NCBI RefSeq assembly: GCF_024723825.1
Contig: NZ_JANQBQ010000001.1
Coordinates: forward strand, 1,798,001 to 1,862,000
Direction: 5' to 3'
DNA from: Romboutsia lituseburensis
GTDB taxonomy: Bacteria; Bacillota; Clostridia; Peptostreptococcales; Peptostreptococcaceae
DNA length: 64,000 bases
Part shown: positions 34,728 to 44,432 of the stretch, piece by piece
Position numbering within the stretch: the first letter of the stretch is position 1
How the letters are laid out: each line of letters begins with the position of its first letter
Program-made: the position numbers and the translations under genes
Notes under the pieces: model-generated
Told to the model about the DNA's origin: nothing
Databases searched by the model: none
Seen by the model: only the letters and a program-made list of their open reading frames with translations

Positions 34728-35519
34728 CTAATTAATTATTCTTCTTGCTGTAACATACTTTCCACTATAGTATGATGATGTAAGTTTATCAACTCTAACC
34801 TTTCTTTCGTTAGTTGATGCATGTATAAACTTAGAATCACCTATATACATTCCCACATGACTTATACCGCTACCTGATGTGTTAAAGAATATTAAATCTC
34901 CCGCTTGTAAATTTTGTCTTTCTATCCTTATTCCAGCTGTTGCCTGTTGTCTTGATGTCCTAGGAATACTTATATTACCACCATTTCTATATACATACGA
35001 TGTAAACCCTGAGCAATCAAATGAGTTTGGACCTTCAGCTCCCCATACATACGGCTTTCCAAGTTGTCTATTAGCTGCTGATATTATATTGTTTATTTTT
35101 TGATCTCTGTCACTATTAACATATCCATCGTTAGATGAATTATTATTATTATTATCATTATTGTTATTATTGTTGTTATTATCATCATTGTTATTACTAT
35201 TTTGAACATCTATATAATTACCACTGACCCATCCTTGAGTACCTGAGTTAGTTTGAACTTTTAACCAACCATTACTGTTTGTCTCTATTATAGATACTGT
35301 ACTGTTTGTATATAGCTTTTCAATAATATTTCCTTTTATATTCGGCATAGTTCTAACATTCAAAAAGTCACACGATTTTACAACACCTATATTACTAGTT
35401 CTCATTTGTTCAGTTGGTACACTGTCATCTGCATTTACAACTTGTGGGCTTAAAATTATTGATGTAGCCGTAACCGCTGATGCTATTAGCATATTTGTAC
35501 ATCTATTATTAAATTGCAT
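34728..35519 (-). CDS. Secreted SH3b-NlpC/P60 endopeptidase
   Basis: 263 residues. Signal peptide about 1-30, one bacterial SH3 domain (about 45-105: FLNVRTMPNIKGNIIEKLY...GWVSGNYIDV), an Asn/Asp-rich linker (about 108-133), and a C-terminal NlpC/P60 domain. Catalytic Cys is in NSFDCSGFTSYVY, with His in ISHVGMYIG and a third polar residue in FIHAST. It cuts peptidoglycan stem peptides outside the cell. ATG start with AAGGGGGAAT. It carries no SLH repeats, so the SH3 domain probably gives wall binding. Confidence 0.92.
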   Translation of the reverse strand: MQFNNRCTNMLIASAVTATSIILSPQVVNADDSVPTEQMRTSNIGVVKSCDFLNVRTMPNIKGNIIEKLYTNSTVSIIETNSNGWLKVQTNSGTQGWVSGNYIDVQNSNNNDDNNNNNNNNDNNNNNSSNDGYVNSDRDQKINNIISAANRQLGKPYVWGAEGPNSFDCSGFTSYVYRNGGNISIPRTSRQQATAGIRIERQNLQAGDLIFFNTSGSGISHVGMYIGDSKFIHASTNERKVRVDKLTSSYYSGKYVTARRIIN

Positions 35520-35659
35520 AAGTAAATTCCCCCTTCATACTATATATTATATTACAAATTTGTAACTTTTGGGAATAGTTTTATTCCATATTTTGTTATT
35601 TTATAATATTTTTATACTCAAAATATATTTATTAGTAGTTTTTCTTACTATTTTGAATG

Positions 35660-36769
35660 TTATTGTCTAAATTTTGTTATAATGGCATCTACAATATATT
35701 TACTTGCTTTACCATCGCCATAAGGATTTGATGCCTTGCTCATTTTTTCATATTCGCTAACATCTGTTAGCAATTTTTTAGTTAAGTTATATATAGTGTC
35801 TTCATCTGTACCTGCTAACTTAAGAGTACCTGCACCTACACCTTCTGGCCTTTCTGTTGTATCTCTTAATACTAATACTGGCTTTCCTAAAGATGGAGCT
35901 TCTTCTTGTATACCTCCACTATCAGTCATAATTATATAAGATTTATTTAAGAAATTATGAAAATCTAATACTTCTAACGGTTCTATTAAATGTACCTTCT
36001 TGTTATCTCCTAATACCTCATCAGCAGCTTGCCTTACTAATGGATTCAAATGTACAGGGTAAATAACTTGAACATCATTAAATTCCTCTACAATCCTTTT
36101 TATCGCTCTAAACATATTTTTCATAGGTTCGCCTAAATTTTCACGCCTATGAGCTGTTAAAAGTATCATCTTATCATTTCCTATTTGATTAAATATTTTA
36201 TGACAGTACTCATTTGTAACAGTTGTATTAAGAGCATCTATAGCTGTATTTCCAGTAACATATATAGTATCTTCTTTTTTACCTTCATTTAATAAATTTT
36301 GCTTAGAGATTTCAGTTGGAGCAAAATGCATGTCAGCTATAACACCTGTAACCTGTCTATTTACCTCTTCTGGAAATGGTGAATATTTGTCATATGTTCT
36401 AAGTCCAGCTTCTACATGACCTACTGCAACTTGATTATAAAATGCAGCTAGACTACCTGATAACGTAGTTGTTGTATCTCCATGAACTAAAACAATATTA
36501 GGCTTCACTTTAGCTATTGTCTCACTTAAACTTTGTAATGCCCTTGTTGTTACATCAACTAAAGTTTGCCCTTGTTTCATTATATTTAAATCGTAATCTG
36601 GAGTTATTTTAAATGTTTCTAATACTTGGTCTAACATTTGACGATGTTGCGCCGTAACACATACTATACTTTCTATTTCTTCTCTTGTCTCTAGCTCTTT
36701 CACTAATGGTGCCATCTTTATAGCTTCTGGTCTAGTCCCAAATATAGTCATAACTTTAATTTTATTCAT
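35660..36769 (-). CDS. wecB: UDP-N-acetylglucosamine 2-epimerase (non-hydrolysing)
   Basis: 369 residues, full length. It converts UDP-GlcNAc to UDP-ManNAc. Motifs: FGTRPEAIKMAPL at the N-terminus, HGDTTTTLSGSLAA, VGHVEAGLRTYDKYSPFPEE, TAHRRENLGEP, and TDSGGIQEEAPSLGKPVLVLRDTTERPEG. UDP-ManNAc is the donor for TagA-family transferases such as the one at 49453, and pyruvylated ManNAc is the SLH ligand in Bacillus. So this gene probably feeds the SLH-binding polymer. ATG start with AAGGAGAG. It is 29 bp downstream of the flippase gene. Confidence 0.95.
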   Translation of the reverse strand: MNKIKVMTIFGTRPEAIKMAPLVKELETREEIESIVCVTAQHRQMLDQVLETFKITPDYDLNIMKQGQTLVDVTTRALQSLSETIAKVKPNIVLVHGDTTTTLSGSLAAFYNQVAVGHVEAGLRTYDKYSPFPEEVNRQVTGVIADMHFAPTEISKQNLLNEGKKEDTIYVTGNTAIDALNTTVTNEYCHKIFNQIGNDKMILLTAHRRENLGEPMKNMFRAIKRIVEEFNDVQVIYPVHLNPLVRQAADEVLGDNKKVHLIEPLEVLDFHNFLNKSYIIMTDSGGIQEEAPSLGKPVLVLRDTTERPEGVGAGTLKLAGTDEDTIYNLTKKLLTDVSEYEKMSKASNPYGDGKASKYIVDAIITKFRQ

Positions 36770-36798
36770 ATTTTACTCTCCTTTTCTATTTAAGATGA

Positions 36799-38406
36799 TT
36801 ATTTCATTATTTTTATTTTATTTAATAAATTATATATCTTTTCACCTTTAGGAAGTTTAATAATTTCTTCTTTAGTTATTCCACCTAATGCAAATACAGA
36901 TATTAAATAAACAAATGCACCGATACCGATAGATACAATTGTAGATATTTTACCACCAATTATACCAACTAAGAACATATAACTTACTTTAACTACAACT
37001 CCCATTATAACTACCATTGATAATGGTTTTAAAAGTAATTCTTTTAATGGGAATCTTACTCCAACATATTTTCTTATATACCATAATTCAAATGTTACAG
37101 CTACAAAATAAGCACACATAGTACCAATTGCTGCACCATATATATTTATCTCTGGCATTGCCGTTAATGTATACGTTAACCCAATTTTAAAAATCATGCC
37201 TATTAAAAGGGCTGTAACCGGAACCATAGGCTTACCTATACCTTGTAGTGTTCCATTTAGAGTTTGCATTAAACCTAAAAATAGCACACAAGGAGTTAAT
37301 GCTAACATTATTTTACCTAAAGATGCAGGTTCTGCTGGATATAATAAATTCATTATAGGAGTTGATAAAACTGCCAAACCTACTGCTGCTGGTAACAGTA
37401 TATATAAAGTTACTTTAATTGCAGTTAAAATTTCAGTTTTTACCTTCTCCATTTGATTTAAAGCTTTTAATTCAGATATGGCAGGCACCAAACTCATCTC
37501 CATAGATAAAGTTATAATAGTTGGCATGTTTACTATAGATAACGCCATTCCTGTAAGTTGTCCAAATAATTTATTAGCATCTGCATTTGTAAAGCCTGCT
37601 ACCTCTAATTGTCTTATTACCACAACATTATCTACCATATTAACTAAAGGCATAACCGACGCACCTATAGTTATAGGTATTGCAACTACTAACAATTTTT
37701 TTAAGATTTCTTTTATACTTTCTTCTCTATATTGTTTACTATTTTCATTTAATAATCTTTTTTTATTCTTTAAATATTGTATTGCTAAGAATGCTATAGA
37801 TACAAGCGCACCTATAGTCGCACCTGCAATAGCTCCTGCCGCTCCAAACTTAGGTCCTAATTTTTTCATTAAAACATATGCTAATATTAATCCTACAATT
37901 ACTCTAAAAAATTGTTCTAAAAGTTGAGATCCTGCAATATATTTCATTTCTCTTCGACCTTGGAAGTAGCCCCTATAAGCAGCCATTACAGGTACAAATA
38001 GTAATGATGGCGCTATTGCAACCATTGCATAATATGCATTTGAATTATGCATTATATCATTTACTATGAACTTTGATCCAAATAGAAATATGCAAAACGA
38101 CACAAAACCAGTTATAAATAATATAGTATAAGATACTTTAAATATCTTATTCGCTCCACGATGGTCATCTATTGCTATTTTTTCAGCTACTAATTTTGCT
38201 AAGGCTGTAGGAAAGCCTGCTGTTGCTAATGTTAGAAACAAAGTATATATAGGATATGCCGCTTGATAATATCCCATTCCCTCTGATCCTATAAAATTAC
38301 CTAACGGTATTCTAAAGAAAGCCCCTAATATTTTTACAGCAACTCCCGCTATTCCTAATATTAAAGCTCCTTTTAAAAATGAATCTTTTTTATTCTTTTG
38401 GTCCAT
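36799..38406 (-). CDS. MOP-superfamily lipid-linked polysaccharide flippase (SpoVB/MurJ-like)
   Basis: 535 residues, about 14 membrane helices. The N-terminus FLKGALILGIAGVAVKILGAFFRIPLGNFIGSEGMGYYQAAYPIY is typical of the SpoVB/MurJ-type flippases. A second block (ANKLFGQLTGMALSIVNMPTIITLSMEMSLVPAISEL) is also characteristic. It likely flips a lipid-linked wall precursor: lipid II, or the secondary polymer, given its operon with wecB. ATG start with ATCGGAGG. It is first in the flippase-wecB pair. Confidence 0.88.
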   Translation of the reverse strand: MDQKNKKDSFLKGALILGIAGVAVKILGAFFRIPLGNFIGSEGMGYYQAAYPIYTLFLTLATAGFPTALAKLVAEKIAIDDHRGANKIFKVSYTILFITGFVSFCIFLFGSKFIVNDIMHNSNAYYAMVAIAPSLLFVPVMAAYRGYFQGRREMKYIAGSQLLEQFFRVIVGLILAYVLMKKLGPKFGAAGAIAGATIGALVSIAFLAIQYLKNKKRLLNENSKQYREESIKEILKKLLVVAIPITIGASVMPLVNMVDNVVVIRQLEVAGFTNADANKLFGQLTGMALSIVNMPTIITLSMEMSLVPAISELKALNQMEKVKTEILTAIKVTLYILLPAAVGLAVLSTPIMNLLYPAEPASLGKIMLALTPCVLFLGLMQTLNGTLQGIGKPMVPVTALLIGMIFKIGLTYTLTAMPEINIYGAAIGTMCAYFVAVTFELWYIRKYVGVRFPLKELLLKPLSMVVIMGVVVKVSYMFLVGIIGGKISTIVSIGIGAFVYLISVFALGGITKEEIIKLPKGEKIYNLLNKIKIMK

Positions 38407-38510
38407 AAATTACCTCCGATTTTATGTATCAATTTTAAATATACCATATATAAATATATTTGTAAATTATAGTCACTATATGTATATATTTCATAAAATT
38501 TGAGAATATA

Positions 38511-38563
38511 AAATAAGCATATAGATAGATATTTATAATTATTCTCTACCTTTATGCTTATTT
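38511..38563 (-). terminator. Terminator of the SLH L,D-transpeptidase gene
   Basis: Eleven-base stem AAATAAGCATA/TATGCTTATTT around an A/T-rich 31-base loop, downstream of the transpeptidase stop codon. Confidence 0.65.
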
Positions 38564-38581
38564 TTATTATAACTTATTAAC

Positions 38582-40258
38582 TTATTTTAAGACTCTCTCA
38601 ATTGTTACTATAGTTTCAGCCCTCGTTATATTAGATTTCGGATTAAACTTTTCTCCACCAGCGCCCATATAACCAGCTTCTATACAACCTTCTACAGAAG
38701 ATTTCGCCCATTCACTAACTTCATTAAAGTCTTTGTATTTAATCAATTTATCTATATTATCATCTTTATTTTGCTTTATACTAGTCATGATAGCTGCAGC
38801 TTCTTCTCTTGTTATTGGCTCATTAGGTCTAAATGTATTATCTTCGTATCCACCTATATAACCTTCCTTTAAAGCTACACTAACTTGACCGTAAAACCAA
38901 TCAGTTGATTTTACATCTTTAAATGTAACATCTCCTTTTTGAGTAAATCCAAATGCATTATTTATTATTGTAACAAATTCAGCTCTTGTAATACTTTTAT
39001 TTGGTCTAAAAATATTATTCTTACCAACCCATCCTTTTTCCATAGCCATACTTATATTATCTTGTGCCCAATGACCACTTATATCTGAGTAATTTTTTAA
39101 ACTTTCAAGTACAGTATTTCTTAAGCTTTCATCATTTATCTTACCTGCATTTTCTAACGCCTTGTCGTAATCACGATTTGATAAATAATTTGATGTATCT
39201 AAGAAATTACTAGCATTTAAATATTTTGTATATATATCATTCATTCTATTAGAATTTATATTTACTTCTCCATATTTAGTTGCCTCATCATACTCTTTTT
39301 TGGCTTTCCCTCTAGCACCTAAGTCTAAATTATTTAAACTATTTAATTTTTTTGAAGTATCATAATCAAATATTAAATTATTTGCATTATTTTTTACATC
39401 TTCATAAAATTTATTGCTAGCTTGTGCTGCTTCTACTATAGCTATTGACTTTTCATAGTCACTCCATATTTTTTTCATTTCTGCATGTTTTTTTTCTTCA
39501 TTTGTTAATCTATTCCATGAATTTAAAAATATTTGTCTATCTGTAGCTTTTCCATCTGCTGAATATGTTCTTAATATGTCATCTGCTTGATTAAAATTAG
39601 TTATCATACTATTTTTATCGTTTAAATCAATGATAGGATTATCAGTAGGACCATATATTACAAAATCTTTAAACTTAGTTTTTACATCTTTTTGATTTGC
39701 TGTAAGCTCTTGTTTATCGATTAAAGTTATGCCATTCTTTTTAGCAGCCTCTACATAACTATCATTAGAGTTATAAATAATAACTGTTGTTCCTTTAGGT
39801 ACTTGATCAAACAACCATCTAACTTCTTTGTTATGCATTCTTATACATCCACCGCTAACATACTTTCCTATCGAGCTTTCATTATTATTTCCATGTATTG
39901 CATAGGTATTTCCATAATCAGACCCTACTTGTAGACCTAACCATCTGTCTCCTAACGGATTATTAGGTGCACCACCTGGTATTCCACCCGTATAATATGG
40001 CCTATTTACTATCTTATTTACTATCTTGAATTTACCTTTTGGTGTTGGTGTACTTGATTTACCTGTTGCTACCCTAAATTCTTTTACTAATTTTCCATCT
40101 TTAAAATATCCTAATTTATTAGTTTTACAATTTATTAAAATATTATAGTCATTAGGTGAAGATTTTTCTAATGCATAGGAATATCCTGTATTAGAAAAAA
40201 CTACTACTAATGCTAATGAAACTAAAATAGATAATGCTTTTTTTACATAGTTGCTCAA
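38582..40258 (-). CDS. SLH-anchored L,D-transpeptidase (YkuD)
   Basis: 558 residues. Signal peptide about 1-30; YkuD domain about 38-165 with the catalytic motif YAIHGNNNESSIGKYVSGGCIRM (His and Cys). A helical middle region (about 170-385) follows, then three SLH repeats (about 390-558: GHWAQDNISMAMEKGWVG, NKSITRAEF, REEAAAIM, NITRAE). L,D-transpeptidases make 3-3 cross-links in peptidoglycan, the dominant kind in C. difficile. SLH anchoring would hold the enzyme at the wall polymer. Start is TTG behind GGGGGGATT. Confidence 0.92.
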   Translation of the reverse strand: MSNYVKKALSILVSLALVVVFSNTGYSYALEKSSPNDYNILINCKTNKLGYFKDGKLVKEFRVATGKSSTPTPKGKFKIVNKIVNRPYYTGGIPGGAPNNPLGDRWLGLQVGSDYGNTYAIHGNNNESSIGKYVSGGCIRMHNKEVRWLFDQVPKGTTVIIYNSNDSYVEAAKKNGITLIDKQELTANQKDVKTKFKDFVIYGPTDNPIIDLNDKNSMITNFNQADDILRTYSADGKATDRQIFLNSWNRLTNEEKKHAEMKKIWSDYEKSIAIVEAAQASNKFYEDVKNNANNLIFDYDTSKKLNSLNNLDLGARGKAKKEYDEATKYGEVNINSNRMNDIYTKYLNASNFLDTSNYLSNRDYDKALENAGKINDESLRNTVLESLKNYSDISGHWAQDNISMAMEKGWVGKNNIFRPNKSITRAEFVTIINNAFGFTQKGDVTFKDVKSTDWFYGQVSVALKEGYIGGYEDNTFRPNEPITREEAAAIMTSIKQNKDDNIDKLIKYKDFNEVSEWAKSSVEGCIEAGYMGAGGEKFNPKSNITRAETIVTIERVLK

Positions 40259-40296
40259 TTAAATCCCCCCATATATTTTGTTTTAATTTTTAATGT

Positions 40297-41145
40297 CTAC
40301 TTCTGATTTTGTGCATTTAAATTCTTTATAAATGTATCTAAATTATCATTACCACCTACTATTATTCGGTTTAATAAATAAGTACTTTTGCTAATTTTTG
40401 TTTGTCCATTGTTAATTACAAAAGTAGCTTTTATTCCATTTTGTTTTAATACTTTCTCTGATGTTTCACTAAATTCTCCAAAAGGATAGAAAAGGGCTAT
40501 AGGTTTATATCCTAGATTTTTTTGTATTGAATCTATACTTTTCTTTATATCTCCATCTATTCTTTTTATATAAGTTTGTCTTGATTCCTTATTTAATGGC
40601 TTCGAAAATACACATTTTAATCCATTAGTTGTTTCATCTTTATAGTGAGAATCATACGTATGACTTTGAATATCTATAACTCCACTATCATACATTTCTT
40701 TTGCTTGCTTCCAATTAAACTTAGGTACCCCTATACCTAGTTTAATATTTTCATCTGCGTTATTTATTTTATCTCCTATAACATTTATTGTTGCTTTCAT
40801 TTTATTTTCTTTCAAAACAGGATACATAAATTCATAATTACTTAAATATCCATCATCCGCCGTTATTAATACTGATTTTTTAGGTAGTGTTTTTTTCCCT
40901 TCCTTAAAATCTATTAAATCTCTAACGGTTATAGTTGTGTAATTATTCTCTTTTAAATATTTGATTTGCTTTTTAAATTCTGATTTTGTTACTGTTGCAT
41001 TAACCTCGCTTGTATCTGCAAAGTGATGATACATAAGTACTGGTATTCCCTTTGCATTTTTATCATCTGATAGTTTTTTACTAAATCCCAAACTAAATAC
41101 TACCCCAAATATAAATATTAAAATGAATATAAATTTTTTTTTCAT
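40297..41145 (-). CDS. Secreted polysaccharide deacetylase (first of a tandem pair)
   Basis: 282 residues. Signal peptide or anchor about 1-22. The NodB-type domain begins IPVLMYHHFAD. Metal and catalytic motifs are ITADDGYLSN (the usual TFDDG, with Ala for Phe), SHTYDSHY (His-X3-His) and LFYPFGEF. It is like IcaB/PgaB-type N-deacetylases that act on extracellular glycans. The target may be peptidoglycan or the secondary wall polymer. It is closely similar to the product of the next gene upstream (41198), clearly a tandem duplication. ATG start with a run of GGGGGGGG. Confidence 0.88.
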   Translation of the reverse strand: MKKKFIFILIFIFGVVFSLGFSKKLSDDKNAKGIPVLMYHHFADTSEVNATVTKSEFKKQIKYLKENNYTTITVRDLIDFKEGKKTLPKKSVLITADDGYLSNYEFMYPVLKENKMKATINVIGDKINNADENIKLGIGVPKFNWKQAKEMYDSGVIDIQSHTYDSHYKDETTNGLKCVFSKPLNKESRQTYIKRIDGDIKKSIDSIQKNLGYKPIALFYPFGEFSETSEKVLKQNGIKATFVINNGQTKISKSTYLLNRIIVGGNDNLDTFIKNLNAQNQK

Positions 41146-41197
41146 TTTCCCCCCCCTAGGTTAAATTCAAACTGTTTATACGATTTTTAATGATATA

Positions 41198-42055
41198 TTA
41201 TTTTTGTGAATTTAATTTTTTTATAAATGTGTTTAAATCATCTTTACCACCTACTGTTATTCTATCTAACAAGTAAGTATTTTTATTTTTATTAGATACT
41301 ACTCTGTTGTTGATTACAAAAGTAGCTTTTATTCCATTTTGTTTTAAAACTTGTTCTGATGTTTGACAAAATTCTCCATAAGGATATACAAACGCTTCTG
41401 GCTTATAGCCTAAATTCTTTTGTATAGACTGTATACTTTTCTTTATATCTTGGTCTATTCTTTTTATATAAGCTTCTCTCGACTCATATTTTAAAGGCTT
41501 TGAAAATACACCTCTTACTCCATTTGTTGTGTCGGCTTTATAGTGAGAGTCATATGTATGACTTTGAATATCTATAACACCACTATTATACATTTCTTTT
41601 GCTTGCTTCCAATCAAAATACTTTGAAAAACCTATTCCTAACTTTATATTTCTTTCAGCATTGTCAATTTCTTTCCCAATAACAGATATTGTTGCTTTCA
41701 TGTTATTTTGTTTTAAAATATGATACATAAACTCATAATTGCTTAAATATCCATCATCAGCTGTTATAAGCACCGATTTTTTAGGTAGTGTTTTTTTCCC
41801 TTCCTTAAAAGCTATTAAGTCTTTAACAGTTATTGTTGTGTAATTGTTGTCTCTCAAATACTTTACTTGCTTTTTAAATTCTGATTTTGTTACTGTAGCA
41901 TTTCCTTCACTTTCATCTGCAAAATGATGATACATAAGCACAGGTATAGTCTGTAACTTACTTGCATGAGATATTTTTTTATTAAAACCTATGCTAAATA
42001 CTAAAGTAAATACACATAGGAAAATAAATGTAATTTTAATTTTCTTACTTTTCAT
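41198..42055 (-). CDS. Secreted polysaccharide deacetylase (second of a tandem pair)
   Basis: 285 residues, signal peptide about 1-30. It has the same motif set as its neighbour: IPVLMYHHFAD, ITADDGYLSNYEFMY, SHTYDSHY, FVYPYGEF. The two proteins align over their whole length with many identities but differ around residues 80-130 (for instance NAERNIKLGIGFSKYFDWKQ). Either they have different glycan targets or one is a dosage copy. ATG start with GGGGGTC. A 16-bp tandem repeat lies just upstream at 42092-42132. Confidence 0.88.
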   Translation of the reverse strand: MKSKKIKITFIFLCVFTLVFSIGFNKKISHASKLQTIPVLMYHHFADESEGNATVTKSEFKKQVKYLRDNNYTTITVKDLIAFKEGKKTLPKKSVLITADDGYLSNYEFMYHILKQNNMKATISVIGKEIDNAERNIKLGIGFSKYFDWKQAKEMYNSGVIDIQSHTYDSHYKADTTNGVRGVFSKPLKYESREAYIKRIDQDIKKSIQSIQKNLGYKPEAFVYPYGEFCQTSEQVLKQNGIKATFVINNRVVSNKNKNTYLLDRITVGGKDDLNTFIKKLNSQK

Positions 42056-42091
42056 TTCATGACCCCCAATATGTTAGATTTATTACATTAA

Positions 42092-42132
42092 CTATTATAT
42101 ATGAAAGCTATTATATATGAAAGCTATTATAT
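42092..42132. repeat. 16-bp tandem repeat upstream of a deacetylase gene
   Basis: Two exact copies of CTATTATATATGAAAG (42092-42107, 42108-42123) and a partial third. It sits in the likely promoter region of the deacetylase gene starting at 42055. Confidence 0.75.
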
Positions 42133-42141
42133 GTAAAATAT

Positions 42142-42172
42142 AAAAAAGGCAAATGAATTATTTGCCTTTTTT
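42142..42172 (-). terminator. Terminator of the SLH 5'-nucleotidase gene
   Basis: Thirteen-base stem AAAAAAGGCAAAT/ATTTGCCTTTTTT with 5-base loop. Confidence 0.9.
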
Positions 42173-42199
42173 ACTCTCTTAAAATATCTTTATTTTTGC

Positions 42200-44275
42200 T
42201 TAATTAGCAATCCTACTTAGAGTTGAAACAGCTTCCGCTCTAGTCATATTATTTTTAGGTCTAAATGTATTATCTTCATATCCACCTATTATTTTATTAT
42301 CACTCAAAGCATCTATATATTCTTTGGCCCAGTTAGATATCTTATCATTATCTTTAAAAGTCAGCTTTCCATCACCTTTTACTTTAGTGATTGTAGCTAT
42401 TATTTTAGCAGCCTCTTCTCTAGTTATCTTATCATTTGGTCTAAATGTATTGTCTTCATACCCACCTATATATCCAGCTTCTACACCTATAGATATATCA
42501 TTGTAGTACCATTCTTTTGAATTTATATCTTTAAATTTAACATCTGTAGTTTTTGTTAATCCAAAGACTTTGTTTACAACTTTCACAAATTCCGCTCTAC
42601 TTATAGTGTTATTTGGTCTGAATGTAGAATCACCATATCCGCCTATATAACCTTTGTCTGAAAATTCATTTATTGGATTATCAGCCCAATGATTCACTGT
42701 ATCAGTAAACTTAGCTATTGTTAAATACTTAGATTCATTAGCTTCTTTTATCCCCTTGTCTCCTGTTTTTTGTATATGTCTTATTAGTGCTTCATCTAAA
42801 GCAGCAAATTCATTTAATTTTTTACAGTCTTTAAACATTGTGTACTCATCTCCACCAACTGCCATAAAATCATTTGTAGCTACTGTATATTTAGCTTTTT
42901 TGTCTATTTCTTTTCCATTTATTTTAACTGAACTAACCTCATACTTAGTACTTCCTTTGCCTTTCACTTCTTTAACACTCACATCCATACCTGTAAAATG
43001 AGGAAATTTACCTGCCCCTACTTCAAATCCATGATTTAAAGCATCTATTATAGTTTGACCCGTTGCCTCTATAGTCACTATGTAATTTCCAAATGGTAAA
43101 ACAGTTAAGATTTCTCCTTTTGTTATATCACCTTCATTTATAGATGCTCTTATTCCTCCACCATTTGTTATAGCTAAGTTAGCATTTGTTTCAGTTAACA
43201 TAGCATTTCCCAATAGTCTTCCTAAATTTGTGTGACCATATCTAACTGAAGTTCTTTCACCATCTAATGTTACTGGCGTTTTACCTATAACTTGATTTAA
43301 TATAGATTCTTGACCTTTTTTTATAGAGTTTATTAATTCTGACACTTCTTTGTCTTCTTCTATATTTTTAAATTCACTAGGTTTCACTTCTTGAGGTTTT
43401 ATTTCTAATAACTTATCATTTTTCACATCATACTTAATATCTACTACACCCGCATTTTCAAAATATTCGCCTGTACTAGTTATCATAGTATCATTAATTT
43501 TTTTATATGAATCTTTTTCTGAGTGACTATGTCCATCTATTATTAAGTCTATACCTTTAACCCCTTTAGCTACATCTGTTGATTTTAAACTACTATCATT
43601 ATCTATACCTAAGTGAGTTACACCAACTATAACATCACACCCTTGTTTTTCTAAGCTTGTAACCATATCTTGTGCATCTTTTATCACTTCTTTATCTGTT
43701 CCAAAATTTAATCCCTTAACATTGTTAGGATTTGTTTTAAATGCTGTTTCATTAGTTGCTAATCCAAACACCCCAACTTTCACACCATTTATATCTTTAA
43801 CTAAAGTACTATCATACTTTAAGTTTCCGTTAGAATCTTTGACATTAGCTGCTAATAATTTAGCATTAGATATTTTTCCTAACTCTTTTAATACATCTTG
43901 ACCATAGTTAAAATCGTGATTTCCTGGTGATATTGCATCATACCCTACAGATTTTAAAACTTTCGCTACACTTTTTCCCTCTTCTAATGTTGCAAAAGAT
44001 TGTCCATGCAAAGTATCACCTGCATCAAGTATTAATTTACCATCTACACCTTTGCTAGTAATATCTATATACTCTTTAAACTTAGCAAAACCTATATTGG
44101 TAAGATTTCCTTCCTTATCCTTAATAGCTTCTACTCTTGAATGAGTATCATTAGTGTGATAAATTTTTATATCAGTTATACCATCATCCGCAAATCCAAT
44201 CATCGGTGAAGCTGATATAAACATACTCATTGTTACCATCATAGGTAATATTTTCTTTTTCATTCGCTTGTGCAT
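42200..44275 (-). CDS. SLH-anchored 5'-nucleotidase (UshA/YfkN-like metallophosphoesterase)
   Basis: 691 residues. Signal peptide about 1-29. The calcineurin-type metallophosphoesterase domain (about 33-300) shows YHTNDTHSR, DAGDTLHGQ, GNHDFNYG and DGHSHSEKD. The 5'-nucleotidase C-terminal domain (about 325-490) shows TNGGGIRASI, then VATNDFMAVGGDEY. Three SLH repeats close the protein (about 515-691, motifs SRAEF, TREEAAKI, TRAEAV). It dephosphorylates extracellular nucleotides for nucleoside salvage while held at the cell surface. ATG start with GGGGGATAA. Its anchor repeats are close to those of the other SLH proteins here. Confidence 0.93.
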   Translation of the reverse strand: MHKRMKKKILPMMVTMSMFISASPMIGFADDGITDIKIYHTNDTHSRVEAIKDKEGNLTNIGFAKFKEYIDITSKGVDGKLILDAGDTLHGQSFATLEEGKSVAKVLKSVGYDAISPGNHDFNYGQDVLKELGKISNAKLLAANVKDSNGNLKYDSTLVKDINGVKVGVFGLATNETAFKTNPNNVKGLNFGTDKEVIKDAQDMVTSLEKQGCDVIVGVTHLGIDNDSSLKSTDVAKGVKGIDLIIDGHSHSEKDSYKKINDTMITSTGEYFENAGVVDIKYDVKNDKLLEIKPQEVKPSEFKNIEEDKEVSELINSIKKGQESILNQVIGKTPVTLDGERTSVRYGHTNLGRLLGNAMLTETNANLAITNGGGIRASINEGDITKGEILTVLPFGNYIVTIEATGQTIIDALNHGFEVGAGKFPHFTGMDVSVKEVKGKGSTKYEVSSVKINGKEIDKKAKYTVATNDFMAVGGDEYTMFKDCKKLNEFAALDEALIRHIQKTGDKGIKEANESKYLTIAKFTDTVNHWADNPINEFSDKGYIGGYGDSTFRPNNTISRAEFVKVVNKVFGLTKTTDVKFKDINSKEWYYNDISIGVEAGYIGGYEDNTFRPNDKITREEAAKIIATITKVKGDGKLTFKDNDKISNWAKEYIDALSDNKIIGGYEDNTFRPKNNMTRAEAVSTLSRIAN

Positions 44276-44396
44276 ACGTTATCCCCCTTTTTAATTATAT
44301 AACTGAATTCACTATTGATTATATATAAAATCCTTACTTTACTCAACATAAACTAACTTTTTTAGTTAATTTTTGTAAATATTTATATTATAAAAC

Positions 44397-44429
44397 AAAA
44401 AGAGAAACCCTATAAAGGCTTCTCTTTTT
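44397..44429 (-). terminator. Terminator of the FAD oxidoreductase gene
   Basis: Stem AAAAAGAGAA/TTCTCTTTTT with extra GC pairs after one mismatch, directly downstream of the oxidoreductase stop codon. Confidence 0.85.
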
Positions 44430-44432
44430 TAT

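Noticed and set aside
35095-35190. Low-complexity AAT/GAT-type repeat resembling a microsatellite
   Set aside because: It encodes the Asn/Asp-rich linker between SH3 and NlpC/P60 domains of the secreted hydrolase, so it is coding rather than an independent repeat.
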